A stretch of DNA of 36,848 nucleotides from Bdellovibrionia bacterium. Its GTDB lineage: Bacteria > Bdellovibrionota > Bdellovibrionia > Bdellovibrionales > UBA1609. The notes under the pieces were generated by a model. The model made no database searches, was not told the origin of the DNA, and was given only the letters and a program-made list of their open reading frames with translations. The position numbers were made by a program, and so were the translations under genes. The stretch is taken from the NCBI GenBank assembly GCA_030432925.1, contig JAUILT010000022.1, positions 1 to 36,848 on the forward strand. The letters run 5' to 3'. Shown here piece by piece: positions 24,967 to 33,615 of this stretch (the stretch's first letter is position 1; the number at the start of each line of letters is the position of its first letter).

Positions 24967-25706
24967 CGGTTCTCCCAATCATTAAGGCGTTGGGATTTGG
25001 TTCGTTCCACCTCTTCATGGTTAAGAAAACGAGCTGACTCTAGTGCTACTAGGGCTTCTGGGAGTCGTGAACCTTTTTTATGGAGCGGAGTGAATGAACG
25101 GATTTTCATTTCATATTCATACTTCAGAGGAGAGTCTATTTCGCACACGATTTGAGTACCAATTGTGGACATGTCAGCGGCTTCGTTGATAGTCCCTTGA
25201 AATAGGCCTAATCCTACTTCAAGAATTCTTTTAGTGGCTTCAGGGTTATCTCTTCGAAATAGCTCTTGAAATGGGCGGCAGAAAAGATCTTCCAGTGTAT
25301 AGCTACAAAAATCATAAAACCTGAGGTTACAGAATATCTGGATCTGAGAGTTATCATAAATTTCAACAATGACATTTTTTGAGTCAAGTTTGTCTAAAAG
25401 GTCTGATGGACCACTTAGTTGAAACTCTTTGAGGGCTGACCAAAGCAATCGTTTGCAGTCTCTGAGAGAGTGTCCGGCAGCAAGGGTGGTCTTATAAATA
25501 TTCAATGTGGATTGGAGCTTCATTAAAACGAGGGACTTGTATTTGTCAGGTAATGAGGAAAACCAATGAACATTAGCCGAACTAAAAGGAATAAGCTCTA
25601 TATTTTCTCTTGTAAGTAAATCACAGACATGCGTTGCCAGCTCTTTAAAAACTTGATGATTATTGATTCCGGAACTCGAGTTGATCATCAAATTTGATGT
25701 CTTCAT
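24951..25706 (-). CDS. PAS-domain protein, putative sensor partner of the XRE regulator
   Basis: About 251 residues from ATG 25706, four bases after the stop of the HTH gene; an in-frame TTG at 25730 has no proper ribosome binding site. The N-terminal half (to about 110) is helical without a recognised motif. A PAS-like domain follows (about 108-235: SKNVIVEIYDNSQIQIFCNL, then FYDFCSYTLEDLFCRPFQEL, a typical PAS helix series). There is no kinase, cyclase, EAL or HTH output domain. It is probably translated with the HTH gene and may modulate it. It converges on the diiron oxidase gene with a 16-base overlap. Function unknown. Confidence 0.65.
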   Translation of the reverse strand: MKTSNLMINSSSGINNHQVFKELATHVCDLLTRENIELIPFSSANVHWFSSLPDKYKSLVLMKLQSTLNIYKTTLAAGHSLRDCKRLLWSALKEFQLSGPSDLLDKLDSKNVIVEIYDNSQIQIFCNLRFYDFCSYTLEDLFCRPFQELFRRDNPEATKRILEVGLGLFQGTINEAADMSTIGTQIVCEIDSPLKYEYEMKIRSFTPLHKKGSRLPEALVALESARFLNHEEVERTKSQRLNDWENRQLTL

Positions 25707-25710
25707 TTGC

Positions 25711-25968
25711 CTATCCCACGCTACTTTCAAACTCCCTTTGCATTTGCTCTACAATGGTTTTTCTCAGCTTTACAAATAGCTTTTCAGGATTCGTCTTATA
25801 AATCCCCGCCAGTTGCTTTAGTGTTTTGACAGGTGGGCTAGAAATCCCTCGTTCCCAGTTGGAGACAAACTGTGGTGAAGAATAACCTAAAAGTGAGGCG
25901 ACTTCTTTTTGTTTTAAACCGGTTTTGAGTCGTAATTTTTTCAATTCTTGACCCATTTTTGTATACAT
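25711..25968 (-). CDS. XRE-family helix-turn-helix regulator
   Basis: 85 residues. A single HTH_3 domain covers about 5-65: LKKLRLKTGLKQKEVASLLG is helices 1-2, and YSSPQFVSNWERGISSPPVK contains the recognition helix and the conserved WE-G turn. A charged helix follows. The start ATG at 25968 has AGGAG seven bases upstream. It is encoded with the PAS gene, and next to the acyltransferase/oxidase pair whose promoter region contains matched palindromes, so it is the obvious candidate to bind them. This link is an inference. It is divergent from the phosphate cotransporter gene. Confidence 0.85.
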   Translation of the reverse strand: MYTKMGQELKKLRLKTGLKQKEVASLLGYSSPQFVSNWERGISSPPVKTLKQLAGIYKTNPEKLFVKLRKTIVEQMQREFESSVG

Positions 25969-26102
25969 GAATCATCTCCTGATCAAAAAAGAGGTGAGTG
26001 CTTCATGCATAGCATTAAAAAGACTCATTGCGAAGAGAAAAATTGACTAAATCTAAACAAAACCAAAGGCTGATAAGTTCAGATCCATAAGGAAGGAAAA
26101 TC
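25969..26102 (+). promoter_or_regulatory. Divergent intergenic region before the phosphate cotransporter
   Basis: GCTGATAA (26069-26076), preceded 17 bases upstream by TAAA (26048-26051), resembles a FliA-type -10/-35 pair with over-long spacing, the same deviation as upstream of the riboswitch RNA. AGGAAGG (26090-26096) is the ribosome binding site of the cotransporter. The AAAACA-N5-TGTTTT palindrome is not present here. Confidence 0.35.
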
Positions 26103-27770
26103 ATGATCTTAAAGCATTCCTACGTGGTTTTGGCTTTTGCCGGGATTGCCATTTTTATGTTTGGCATGCAAATGGCTAGCGATAACCTGCAAAAGCTCAC
26201 TGCTAATCGTACACGAGACTTGATTGCACAACTTTCAGAGAAAAAATTTCTAGGTATTGTTCTGGGAATGATCCTCACCGTGATGATTCAAAGCAGTGGG
26301 GCAGTGACTTCTATGCTAGTGGGCTTGGGGTCGGCAGGGGTTATTAAGCTGCGGCAGGTGATGACGGTTATTCTTGGTACGGCCATAGGGACCACTCTTA
26401 CCGTTCAGTTGATCAGTCTGAAACTGACTGACTTTGGCTTGTCTGTGTTTACAGTTGCTTTTTTTATTTATTTTCTTACCAGTCGTCGAGTCTTAAAAAA
26501 AATCATGGGTGTGGTTATGGGCTTCGGATTAATTTTTTTTGGTTTGGAAGTGATTGGATATGGAACTGGTGTACTAAAAAATATTGATTACTTTTTGGAG
26601 TTTTTGCAAGTATTGGGGGCCAACCCGCTTTATGCTATTATCGTAACAGCTGTATTTACGGCTGTTGTTCACTCGAGCGCGGTGACTATAGGCTTTGCTA
26701 TGACTTTGGCTGCAGCGGGCATGATTCATCTTGAGGACTCTTTTTATTGGGTATTTGGTGCTAATATTGGAACAACAGCTACGGCTTTAATTGCCTCTCT
26801 TGGGGGGAATTATACAGGGCGCCGAGTGGCTTGGGCCCACTGCTTTTATAAGGTTATTGGGGTCTTGTTATTTGTACCACTGGTCCCTATGTTTGTCAGC
26901 TGGCTGGAGAGCAGTGATGTAGAAAGAGGGATTGCCAACTTTCACACAATTTATAACTTGCTGGCAGCCCTAGTTTTTTACCCTGGGATTGGTTGGGGAG
27001 CTTTGTTGGTGGAAAAACTCTTTCCCCCTTCCAAGGCTGAAAGAGAGTATGGCCCTAAATACCTCACTCGCTCTGATTGGATGTCCTCTGCTGTCGCTGT
27101 GGCTCACGCTGAACGAGAGGCATTGAGAATGGCCGATGTGGTGTCTAAAATGATCAGAGATGCCCTGTTGATATTCAAAAATGAGGACCCCATACTCGCT
27201 GGAAAAATTCGAAGCCGGGATGATAAAGTGGATTTGCTCACACGAGAAATTCGCATATACCTAACCAATGAGTTGGACTGGTCAGCTCCGGACTTGAGAG
27301 AAGGTCAAAACGACGTTATGAGAATTTTAAATTTTACTACAGACCTAGAGACCGTGGCCGATGTGATTGATAACTCACTCAGAGAAATGGCTGCCAAAAA
27401 ACACAATCTCAAGTTGGAATTTAGCGAAGAGGGATGGAGTGAATTAGAGGGGCTCCATACTCACCTCAAAGAGCTATTTTCTCTTTCTGTGAATTGCTTT
27501 ATGAAAAGAGATCATAATCTGGCGAGTAAAGTGGTCTATAAAAAAAGGGAGATCCGTAAACTAGAGGCTCAGTTGAGAGAGGCTCACATGCACCGATTGA
27601 TTGAGGGAAAACTTCAAGCCATTAACACCAGCTCCATTCATCTAGATATTTTAAGTGAATTTCGAAGAATTTCTGGCCTCCTCTCGAACCATGTGTATGA
27701 TGAGTTTTACCGAAGCGACAGCTACAATATTATGCCTCGAAGAATGGAACCTCATTCTGGAGATGAGTAG
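26103..27770 (+). CDS. Na+/phosphate cotransporter (NptA/PhoU-tail family)
   Basis: 555 residues. About eight to nine hydrophobic helices in the first 320 residues contain the two inverted-repeat signatures: MIQSSGAVTSMLVGLGSAGV (QSS at 63-65) and VVHSSAVTIGFAMTLAAAGM. These QSS/HSS motifs form the substrate and sodium site in NptA/SLC34 proteins. The C-terminal about 200 residues are a cytosolic PhoU-like helical bundle (from VAHAEREALRMADVVSKM; RDDKVDLLTREIRIYLTNEL). It likely imports phosphate with sodium; other anions are possible because family annotation is often loose. It is transcribed alone and followed by a structured intergenic region. Confidence 0.9.
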   Translation: MILKHSYVVLAFAGIAIFMFGMQMASDNLQKLTANRTRDLIAQLSEKKFLGIVLGMILTVMIQSSGAVTSMLVGLGSAGVIKLRQVMTVILGTAIGTTLTVQLISLKLTDFGLSVFTVAFFIYFLTSRRVLKKIMGVVMGFGLIFFGLEVIGYGTGVLKNIDYFLEFLQVLGANPLYAIIVTAVFTAVVHSSAVTIGFAMTLAAAGMIHLEDSFYWVFGANIGTTATALIASLGGNYTGRRVAWAHCFYKVIGVLLFVPLVPMFVSWLESSDVERGIANFHTIYNLLAALVFYPGIGWGALLVEKLFPPSKAEREYGPKYLTRSDWMSSAVAVAHAEREALRMADVVSKMIRDALLIFKNEDPILAGKIRSRDDKVDLLTREIRIYLTNELDWSAPDLREGQNDVMRILNFTTDLETVADVIDNSLREMAAKKHNLKLEFSEEGWSELEGLHTHLKELFSLSVNCFMKRDHNLASKVVYKKREIRKLEAQLREAHMHRLIEGKLQAINTSSIHLDILSEFRRISGLLSNHVYDEFYRSDSYNIMPRRMEPHSGDE

Positions 27771-27980
27771 GGCCAATAACCAGTTGCGTTATTTTGTGAT
27801 TTCTAAGAGAAATCAAGGGTGTGCCTCATTTCCATTTTGACCTGAGGCAGGCTTTCGCCTAATACTGAAGCCTAAATAGGAGATGATTGATCTCTAGTGG
27901 GCTGTTGAAAAAGCTATGAGGGGTTTTTGTACCAGATGACTCTTTCTACGACCTGCTGGACTTCTTTTTAAGGAGAGACA
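27771..27980 (+). other. Structured intergenic region upstream of zapA
   Basis: Three short perfect stems occur in a row: GATTTCT/AGAAATC at 27798-27814, AGGC-TTTC-GCCT at 27849-27860 (nested in a longer AGGC/GCCT pairing to 27873) and GAGAT/ATCTC at 27880-27894. None is followed by a T-tract. AAGGAG at 27971-27976 is the zapA ribosome binding site. The region could hold the zapA leader or a small RNA, but no family match can be made by eye. Confidence 0.35.
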
Positions 27981-28292
27981 TTGGAGCACCAAAATAAAAC
28001 ATTTGAGGTGCAATTGGCCGGAGTCCCCATGCGGTTGAAGTCAACTCATGATTCGGCCACCGTGGAGTATTTGGTCAACCTGGTGAATGAAAAAGTGGAA
28101 CAGATTTTAACAGACAGCCCCAACATTTCTTTTCAAAAGGCATTGCTCCTGGCAGCACTGCATATGGCAGAAGATATGGTGACTGGCAAACGCCAGGCTC
28201 AATCTGAGCTGGACAATCTTGAAACCAAAGCCAAGGCCATCCTTTCAGAGCTAGAATCATCTCCAATTTCTAAGATCCGTATGGACAGTTAA
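27981..28292 (+). CDS. zapA: Cell division protein ZapA
   Basis: 103 residues from a TTG start with AAGGAG upstream. The N-terminal beta-alpha part (FEVQLAGVPMRLKSTHDSAT, then VEYLVNLVNEKVEQIL) and a long C-terminal coiled-coil helix (KALLLAALHMAEDMVTGKRQ and onward) are the ZapA layout. It is a small cytosolic protein that crosslinks FtsZ filaments at midcell. The identification is strengthened by the following 5-formyltetrahydrofolate cyclo-ligase gene, the common zapA-fau order of proteobacteria. In many species 6S RNA sits between these two genes, but the 73-base gap here is too small for it. Confidence 0.88.
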   Translation: MEHQNKTFEVQLAGVPMRLKSTHDSATVEYLVNLVNEKVEQILTDSPNISFQKALLLAALHMAEDMVTGKRQAQSELDNLETKAKAILSELESSPISKIRMDS

Positions 28293-28319
28293 GGCTCTGT
28301 TTGGAGCCCTATTGTTTTT
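28293..28319 (+). terminator. Terminator-like hairpin after zapA
   Basis: GGCTC (28293-28297) and GAGCC (28304-28308) form a 5-bp stem with a 6-base loop directly after the zapA stop, followed by CTATTGTTTTT. The stem is short, so read-through into the cyclo-ligase gene is likely. Confidence 0.6.
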
Positions 28320-28365
28320 GATAACTGGGACCAGTTCTCCTGGAAGTCTTCGGATATAAAGAGTT

Positions 28366-28950
28366 TTGGAGTTGTGGACATTGAATACATTAGAGTTGAA
28401 AGCAAATTTACGTAAAAAATATCGAGAACTGAGAGCACGTCAACCTCTGGGGCAAAAGCGAGAGGCTGAGGAAAAAATCTCAGATCAGTTGTTGAATCTT
28501 GTTGAATCCTATTCACTGAAAACTGTTGCCAGTTATAGAGCCTTTGAGTCTGAGGTCTGTTTGGATTCATTTCATATGCGATGCCAGATAGAGTTGGTTT
28601 TTCCAAAAGTTTGTGGAGATCATCTTAAGTTTTATCGGCGAGACGGCGATGAAGAACTTGAAACTTCTCCCTGGGGCATTGAAGAGCCTCCTATGCGTCC
28701 ATCTCATCAGGTGGAGATGCAAGATATCGACGCTGTTATTATTCCTGGTCTAGTATTTGACCGTTACTGCCAGCGTTTGGGGTATGGTAAGGGATTTTAT
28801 GATCGAGCCTTACAGGCTTGGTCAGGGCTTCGTATAGGAGCCGCTTTTCAATTACAAGTGAGCGAAGATGTCTTGGTGACAGATTCACATGATTTACCAA
28901 TGAACTACCTTGTTACGGAAAATTATATTTTTCGGCCAGTGGTTCATTAG
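28366..28950 (+). CDS. fau: 5-formyltetrahydrofolate cyclo-ligase
   Basis: About 190 residues. N-terminal LKANLRKKYRELRARQP, middle VASYRAFESEVCLD and C-terminal DAVIIPGLVFDRYCQRLGYG with GKGFYDRAL are the family motifs; the GYGKGFYDR loop binds ATP and folate. The enzyme converts 5-formyl-THF to 5,10-methenyl-THF using ATP. The start is uncertain: in-frame TTG codons at 28366, 28372 and 28381 compete. AAAGAG sits close before the first, and GGAG lies nine bases before the third, which would give a protein five residues shorter. It lies downstream of zapA and 23 bases before rny. Confidence 0.92.
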   Translation: MELWTLNTLELKANLRKKYRELRARQPLGQKREAEEKISDQLLNLVESYSLKTVASYRAFESEVCLDSFHMRCQIELVFPKVCGDHLKFYRRDGDEELETSPWGIEEPPMRPSHQVEMQDIDAVIIPGLVFDRYCQRLGYGKGFYDRALQAWSGLRIGAAFQLQVSEDVLVTDSHDLPMNYLVTENYIFRPVVH

Positions 28951-28973
28951 CTTTTAAAAGAGGGTAGTTACAT

Positions 28974-30557
28974 ATGCAAATGACAGCATTGATCACTCAT
29001 ATGATGAGTCTATTCGTGGGCCTGGGGCTCGGAATCGGCGCTTTTTTCCTGTACAGAAATATGTTGGATGAGAAAAAGAGAAATGAGGCTAAAAAAGAGG
29101 CCAACAGAATTATTAACAAAGCCAAATCTCAGGCCACTAGGATTGAGAAAGAATCCAAATCTAAGGCCAAAGATTTTGAAAACCGAGCCCGGAGAAACGC
29201 CGAGGGCGACATTAAAAAGCAAAAACAGCGGCTACAGAGCCAGGAGCAGTCCTTTCGTGATAAAGAGGGGCGCCTGGAAAAGGATTATCGAGACAAAGAG
29301 GAGAAACTGCAGCAGCGTATGAGAGAGCTAGATGGACAAAGCGAAGAACTCAAGGTCTTGGAAGGTCGGATTAAAGATAATGAGGGAAGACTTCTGGGGC
29401 AGGTTGAGGAACTATCGCAAAAATTAGAGTCCGTAGCGGGGTACACTAAGGAGCAGGCCAAAGGTGAATTGATGGCAGCCCTGACAAAAGATGCCAAGGA
29501 AGAGGCTGCCACAATGATTCAAGAGATCGAAAGCTCTGCAAGAAAAGAAGCTCAGCAAAAGGCAAAGTACGCACTGGCTGTGGCTGTCAGTCGCTATGCC
29601 TCAGAGGTGGCAACAGAAAAAACCACCTCATCCATTCCGTTGTCAGGTGAGGAAATGAAGGGAAAAATCATTGGTCGGGAAGGGCGCAACATTCGGGCAT
29701 TAGAGGCCGCTTGTGGTGTGGATTTGATTATCGATGAAACTCCGGAATCTGTGATTATTTCTAGTTTTGACTCTGTTAGAAGAGAGGTTGCTCGTCTTTC
29801 TCTAAAAAAACTGATGGAAGATGGTCGAGTCCATCCAGGTCGTATTGAAGAGGTGGTTTCTAAAGTCAAATCAGAGCTTTTTGAGAGTATGAAAGAAGAT
29901 GGTGAGAAAGCCTGCTTTGACTTGGGAGTTCATGGATTGCACCCCAAATTGATTCATTTGATTGGAGAGCTAAAGTTTCGACATGCGGAAAGCCAGAATC
30001 TTTTGGCTCACTCTCAGGAAGTCGCTTATATTGCCGGCCTCATTGCCGCTGAAATTGGCGCAGATGTGAATAAAGCCAAGCGAGCAGGATTATTACATGC
30101 GGTGGGGAGAGCATTAGATCACTCCCACCTGGGGAGTTACGCTAAAGCCGGTGCAGATTTTATTAAAAAGCATGGTGAAAAAGGGGACGTCTGCCACGCA
30201 GTTTTAGCTCATAACGGGAACGAAGAGCCTCAATCGGCTCTAGCACATATTGTTCAGGCAGCTCACAATCTTGCCCGATCAAGGCCAGGAGCTAATCGTA
30301 GTATGATTGAAAACTTCATCAAAAGACTATCGGATTTGGAATCTGTTGCGAATAGCTTCGATGGTGTTTCCAGAACTTTTGCTATTCAATCGGGTAAGGA
30401 GATTCGTGTATTGGTGGACTCTGGTAAAGTGACTGATGAACAGTCACAGATGCTGTCTCGGGATATTGCTCGAAAAATTGAGAAAGAATTGAGTTACTCT
30501 GGTCAGGTCAAGGTGAATGTCTTGCGAGAAACCCGTATTGTGGAACATGCGAGGTGA
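28974..30557 (+). CDS. rny: RNase Y homologue with degenerate HD catalytic motif
   Basis: 527 residues in the order of RNase Y: an N-terminal membrane helix (about 7-27), a long basic coiled coil (30-215), a KH domain with [20 protein letters not shown], and an HD-type domain. Flanking motifs are intact: [33 protein letters not shown] and the C-terminal [10 protein letters not shown]. The metal-binding core is not. LLHDIGKA of the family reads LLHAVGRA (His375, Ala376 in place of Asp), the paired HH is His413-Asn414, and the later Asp of AAD is His431; the first His (346) remains. RNase Y cleaves mRNA at the membrane; this copy may be inactive or altered. It is followed by tyrS after seven bases. 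Confidence 0.92.
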   Translation: MQMTALITHMMSLFVGLGLGIGAFFLYRNMLDEKKRNEAKKEANRIINKAKSQATRIEKESKSKAKDFENRARRNAEGDIKKQKQRLQSQEQSFRDKEGRLEKDYRDKEEKLQQRMRELDGQSEELKVLEGRIKDNEGRLLGQVEELSQKLESVAGYTKEQAKGELMAALTKDAKEEAATMIQEIESSARKEAQQKAKYALAVAVSRYASEVATEKTTSSIPLSGEEMKGKIIGREGRNIRALEAACGVDLIIDETPESVIISSFDSVRREVARLSLKKLMEDGRVHPGRIEEVVSKVKSELFESMKEDGEKACFDLGVHGLHPKLIHLIGELKFRHAESQNLLAHSQEVAYIAGLIAAEIGADVNKAKRAGLLHAVGRALDHSHLGSYAKAGADFIKKHGEKGDVCHAVLAHNGNEEPQSALAHIVQAAHNLARSRPGANRSMIENFIKRLSDLESVANSFDGVSRTFAIQSGKEIRVLVDSGKVTDEQSQMLSRDIARKIEKELSYSGQVKVNVLRETRIVEHAR

Positions 30558-30564
30558 TTTAAGA

Positions 30565-31779
30565 ATGACCCCTGAACAGCAGCTGACAGAGCTTAAAAAA
30601 GGGATTGTAGACCTGATTTCTGAAAAGGAGTTGCTGGTCAAGTTGAAAAAATCCCAAAAAGAGGGAAAGCCTCTTATCATCAAAGCCGGGTTTGACCCCA
30701 ATCGTCCAGACTTGCATTTAGGGCATACAGTTTTGATCAATAAAATGAAACAATTCCAAGATTTCGGACACCGGGTGTGTTTTTTGATTGGGGACTTTAC
30801 GGCTATGATTGGCGACCCCACAGGAAAAAATGAAACACGCCCTCCTATGACTGAAGACATGGTCGCTGAAAATGCCAAAACCTATGCTCGACAGGTCTAC
30901 AAAATTCTAGACAGCAACAGCACGGCGGTAACATACAACTCAGAATGGTTTAAAAAGTTTACTGCTTCTGATTTTATCCGACTGAGTAGTCAGTATACAG
31001 TGGCGCGAATGCTAGAAAGAGATGATTTTTCTAAGCGTTTTAAAAATCACGAGCCTATTGCTATCCATGAATTTCTTTACCCTTTGGTACAAGGTCATGA
31101 CAGTGTGGCTATGCAGGCAGATGTGGAGTTGGGGGGAACGGATCAGTTATTCAATATGCTTGTTGGTCGAGATTTGCAAAAAGACGCCTCCCAAGAACAG
31201 CAAGTGGTCATGACGGTACCCATCCTTGAAGGGTTGGATGGCATCCAAAAGATGTCAAAAAGTCTTGATAACTATATTGCTGTTGAAGACAGTCCCAGAG
31301 AAATGTTTGGCAAGACCATGAGAGTCTCCGATGAGTTGATGCTCAAATATTATGAGCTTTTGACAGATATCTCAGTGGCAGATCTTGAGGCACTGAGGGT
31401 GGAGGTTCAATCGGGTAAAAAACACCCTCGGCAAGTAAAAGTGGATTTAGCCAAGTTTTTAGTAGAGCGCTTTCACTCTAAAGAGGCTGCCGACAGCGCA
31501 GAAGTTGAGTTCGATCGGATTTTTGTCAATAAGGGCCTTCCCGATGATATGCCTGAAAAAGATGTGAGTCCTTCTGAAAAGGGAGTCTGTGTATTTTTAA
31601 AAGATCTGGACCTTGTAAGTTCTAATAGTGAGGCCCGCAGGTTGATTGAGGGTCATGCCGTGGAGATTCGAGGTGAAAAGGTAAAGGATCCCAAAATGAC
31701 ATTGGTTTTAAGTGCTGGTGATGAATTTATTATTAAGGTGGGAAAAAAGAAATTTGCAAAAGTGCGGGTGAGGGGATGA
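30565..31779 (+). CDS. tyrS: Tyrosyl-tRNA synthetase
   Basis: 404 residues from ATG 30565, with GAGG upstream; an earlier in-frame start at 30517 would run into rny. Class I signatures are PDLHLGHT (HLGH at 51-54, the HIGH motif) and KMSKS (229-233). [10 protein letters not shown]-like [14 protein letters not shown] and the tyrosine-site region [20 protein letters not shown] with [15 protein letters not shown] support tyrosine specificity of the TyrZ-like bacterial branch. A C-terminal S4 RNA-binding domain (about 335-400, [20 protein letters not shown]) is present. It attaches tyrosine to tRNA-Tyr. Its stop overlaps the ferredoxin start by four bases. Confidence 0.96.
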   Translation: MTPEQQLTELKKGIVDLISEKELLVKLKKSQKEGKPLIIKAGFDPNRPDLHLGHTVLINKMKQFQDFGHRVCFLIGDFTAMIGDPTGKNETRPPMTEDMVAENAKTYARQVYKILDSNSTAVTYNSEWFKKFTASDFIRLSSQYTVARMLERDDFSKRFKNHEPIAIHEFLYPLVQGHDSVAMQADVELGGTDQLFNMLVGRDLQKDASQEQQVVMTVPILEGLDGIQKMSKSLDNYIAVEDSPREMFGKTMRVSDELMLKYYELLTDISVADLEALRVEVQSGKKHPRQVKVDLAKFLVERFHSKEAADSAEVEFDRIFVNKGLPDDMPEKDVSPSEKGVCVFLKDLDLVSSNSEARRLIEGHAVEIRGEKVKDPKMTLVLSAGDEFIIKVGKKKFAKVRVRG

Positions 31780-32390
31780 AAGTTAAATTTATGCCCATGA
31801 ATATAGAGTTGGAGATTCAGCCGGATCAATCAGTAATGAGCTTGGCACACGAAAATAATATTCCCATTCACTCTGTTTGTAACGGAATGCCCTCTTGTGC
31901 TGAATGCCGAGTACGTTTGATCGAGGGAGAGCATAACGTACTTCCTCCCTCGGCAAAGGAACTCAGTCTTATTGGTACAGGACACTTTATTGATCAACGT
32001 CGTTTGAGCTGTCAGTTGCTGTGCTTTGGTAATATCACTGTGGATTTGACAGAGCAGGTGGAAAAAGCCACAGAAGGTAAAGTGAATAAAAAGTTTTTGC
32101 AAAGAGCTCAGAAAGAAGCTGAGAATTCCCACGCCGCTGAAGGTATTTTAATTGAGCAAGACAGTGAATTTCAGGATATTTCTACCAGTAAGGATGAGCG
32201 AGGCTCAGCCACGGATAAAGTGGTGGGACAGCAGGATAAGGACTTCTACGGTAAGTTAAAAGTGGATGGTAAGAACTCAAAAGACGGTGGGAACCGTGAC
32301 AGTGACAAGAGTAAGCGAAGCCACCGGCGCCGCAGGAGTGGTAAGGGAAAAGGCAGCGGCGGGGTAAAAAACAAAAAAAGCAATTCTTAG
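31776..32390 (+). CDS. [2Fe-2S] ferredoxin with long basic C-terminal tail
   Basis: 204 residues. The first about 95 residues form a plant/adrenodoxin-like ferredoxin with ligands Cys35, Cys41, Cys44 ([14 protein letters not shown]) and Cys79 (RRLSCQLL). Residues from about 100 on are hydrophilic and low in complexity, ending in a Lys/Arg/Gly/Ser-rich stretch ([18 protein letters not shown]). Such a tail is not part of the ferredoxin fold and looks suited to binding nucleic acid or an acidic partner. The gene overlaps tyrS by four bases, so translation is probably coupled. The electron partner is unknown; the Fe-S assembly genes iscS and erpA-like are close by but on the other strand. Confidence 0.85.
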   Translation: MKVKFMPMNIELEIQPDQSVMSLAHENNIPIHSVCNGMPSCAECRVRLIEGEHNVLPPSAKELSLIGTGHFIDQRRLSCQLLCFGNITVDLTEQVEKATEGKVNKKFLQRAQKEAENSHAAEGILIEQDSEFQDISTSKDERGSATDKVVGQQDKDFYGKLKVDGKNSKDGGNRDSDKSKRSHRRRRSGKGKGSGGVKNKKSNS

Positions 32391-32411
32391 GAGGAGAGCC
32401 CCCCTCTAAGA
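32385..32411. terminator. Inverted repeat between convergent ferredoxin and MscS genes
   Basis: TCTTAG (32385-32390) and CTAAGA (32406-32411) plus an inner AGG/CCT pairing form a stem whose arms contain the stop codons of both converging genes. No T-tract is present, so it may act as a bidirectional but weak stop, or protect 3' ends. Confidence 0.45.
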
Positions 32412-33509
32412 GGCCGTCTTGCCATAAGTATTTTGAGATGTGTCGGCATTCGTGTGGTAAAGGGTTTGACTGGGAAAGGCCATTTCCAAACCGGCTTTAC
32501 TGAACTCCTTGAGTACCTTCAAATTCAACTCTGTTTTTACTTCAGGAATTGTAGAACTTTTTTCTATGTAGTAGATCAAATAAATATTAAGTGAAAAATC
32601 ACCAAAGCCATCGAAGGCCACAATGCAGTGATTTAATACTCCACTTTGTTGAGCGGCAATGTCTTTAAGAAGCTGTAGGGCCTGCTCGATTTGATGTGCT
32701 GACATATCGTATGTTAGGCCAATATCAAGCTTTATTTTTCTGGACTCTTCTGAAGATACATTTTCTACGGCCTGATCTGTAAACTTTGAGTTTGGAAGAG
32801 TAACAACCCTTCCTTCAAGAGTTTTTAATCGAGTACTTCTTGTCCCGATTTCAATAATTGTTCCATCAAAGCCTTCAACCTTGACTCGATCATTGATTTT
32901 AAAAGGTTGATCAATAAAAATAGTCAATCCACCAAATAGATTTTGAACGGTGTCTTGTGCTGCTAGAGCGAAAGCCAGACCTCCAATTCCAAGTCCAGCG
33001 AGTACAGCCCCGACGTCATAGCCGGCATTATTGACTCCAATAATAAATGCCATGGTCCAAATAATAAAACTGACACCACGGCGAACAATGGGCAGTAGTT
33101 GGTCATCCATTTGATTTTCAGTTTTATCCACAAAAGGAACGATGACTTCTTGAAACAACGATGAAACTGCTCGATTAAGGGTCCAGGCAATACAGAACAC
33201 ATAGGTAAAGTAAAATCCATTGGCAACAGTCGTTTGAATGGCTTCTGGCAGATGCAGTAGGCTAATAGCATAAGAAGCACCAAAGAATCCAATAAGTAAT
33301 CCTACAGGTTCTTCAATAGAGTCGAATATTGCATCGTCCAGGTTGGATTTTGTTCGTGACGTAATTTTTTGTCCAAAAAACTGAATCAATCGGTAGATAA
33401 GTTTGGATAACAGAATTGAGGCGAGTAGAAGTGATAAAGACAAAAGCCACGTTCCAATACTGTTACCGTAATACATTTTTGAAAACAAATCTGTGAAAGA
33501 ATGAGGCAT
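32406..33509 (-). CDS. mscS: MscS-family small-conductance mechanosensitive channel
   Basis: 367 residues, with four to five membrane helices in the first 190 residues, somewhat more than the three of E. coli MscS. The pore helix region GAVLAGLGIGGLAFALAAQD with TVQNLFGGLTIFIDQPFKIN is the strongest MscS signature, followed by the beta domain (RVKVEGFDGTIIEIGTRSTR, LPNSKF) and a C-terminal alpha/beta domain. It releases solutes under hypo-osmotic shock at the inner membrane. It lies about 100 bases downstream of the erpA-like gene on the same strand; a role linked to Fe-S assembly is not suggested by the sequence. Confidence 0.93.
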   Translation of the reverse strand: MPHSFTDLFSKMYYGNSIGTWLLSLSLLLASILLSKLIYRLIQFFGQKITSRTKSNLDDAIFDSIEEPVGLLIGFFGASYAISLLHLPEAIQTTVANGFYFTYVFCIAWTLNRAVSSLFQEVIVPFVDKTENQMDDQLLPIVRRGVSFIIWTMAFIIGVNNAGYDVGAVLAGLGIGGLAFALAAQDTVQNLFGGLTIFIDQPFKINDRVKVEGFDGTIIEIGTRSTRLKTLEGRVVTLPNSKFTDQAVENVSSEESRKIKLDIGLTYDMSAHQIEQALQLLKDIAAQQSGVLNHCIVAFDGFGDFSLNIYLIYYIEKSSTIPEVKTELNLKVLKEFSKAGLEMAFPSQTLYHTNADTSQNTYGKTAS

Positions 33510-33615
33510 TGGACTCTCCTTAGGCGATGCAGTGTTATCGACCTGTTTGGGAAAATCCTAAACCTGCTGAAGAGAGTCTATACAATAGGTTAGGTTGTAA
33601 CATAAAGTTTGAAAC

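Noticed and set aside
28293-28365. 6S RNA between zapA and the cyclo-ligase gene
   Set aside because: The gap is only 73 bases and holds a terminator-like hairpin; 6S RNA needs about 180 nt.
28974-30557. rny as a broken pseudogene
   Set aside because: The reading frame is complete and the flanking conserved motifs are intact, so only the metal-site residues differ.
32340-32390. Frameshift or read-through origin of the ferredoxin's basic tail
   Set aside because: The tail is in one clean frame up to the stop next to the convergent gene; no alternative frame gives a better protein.
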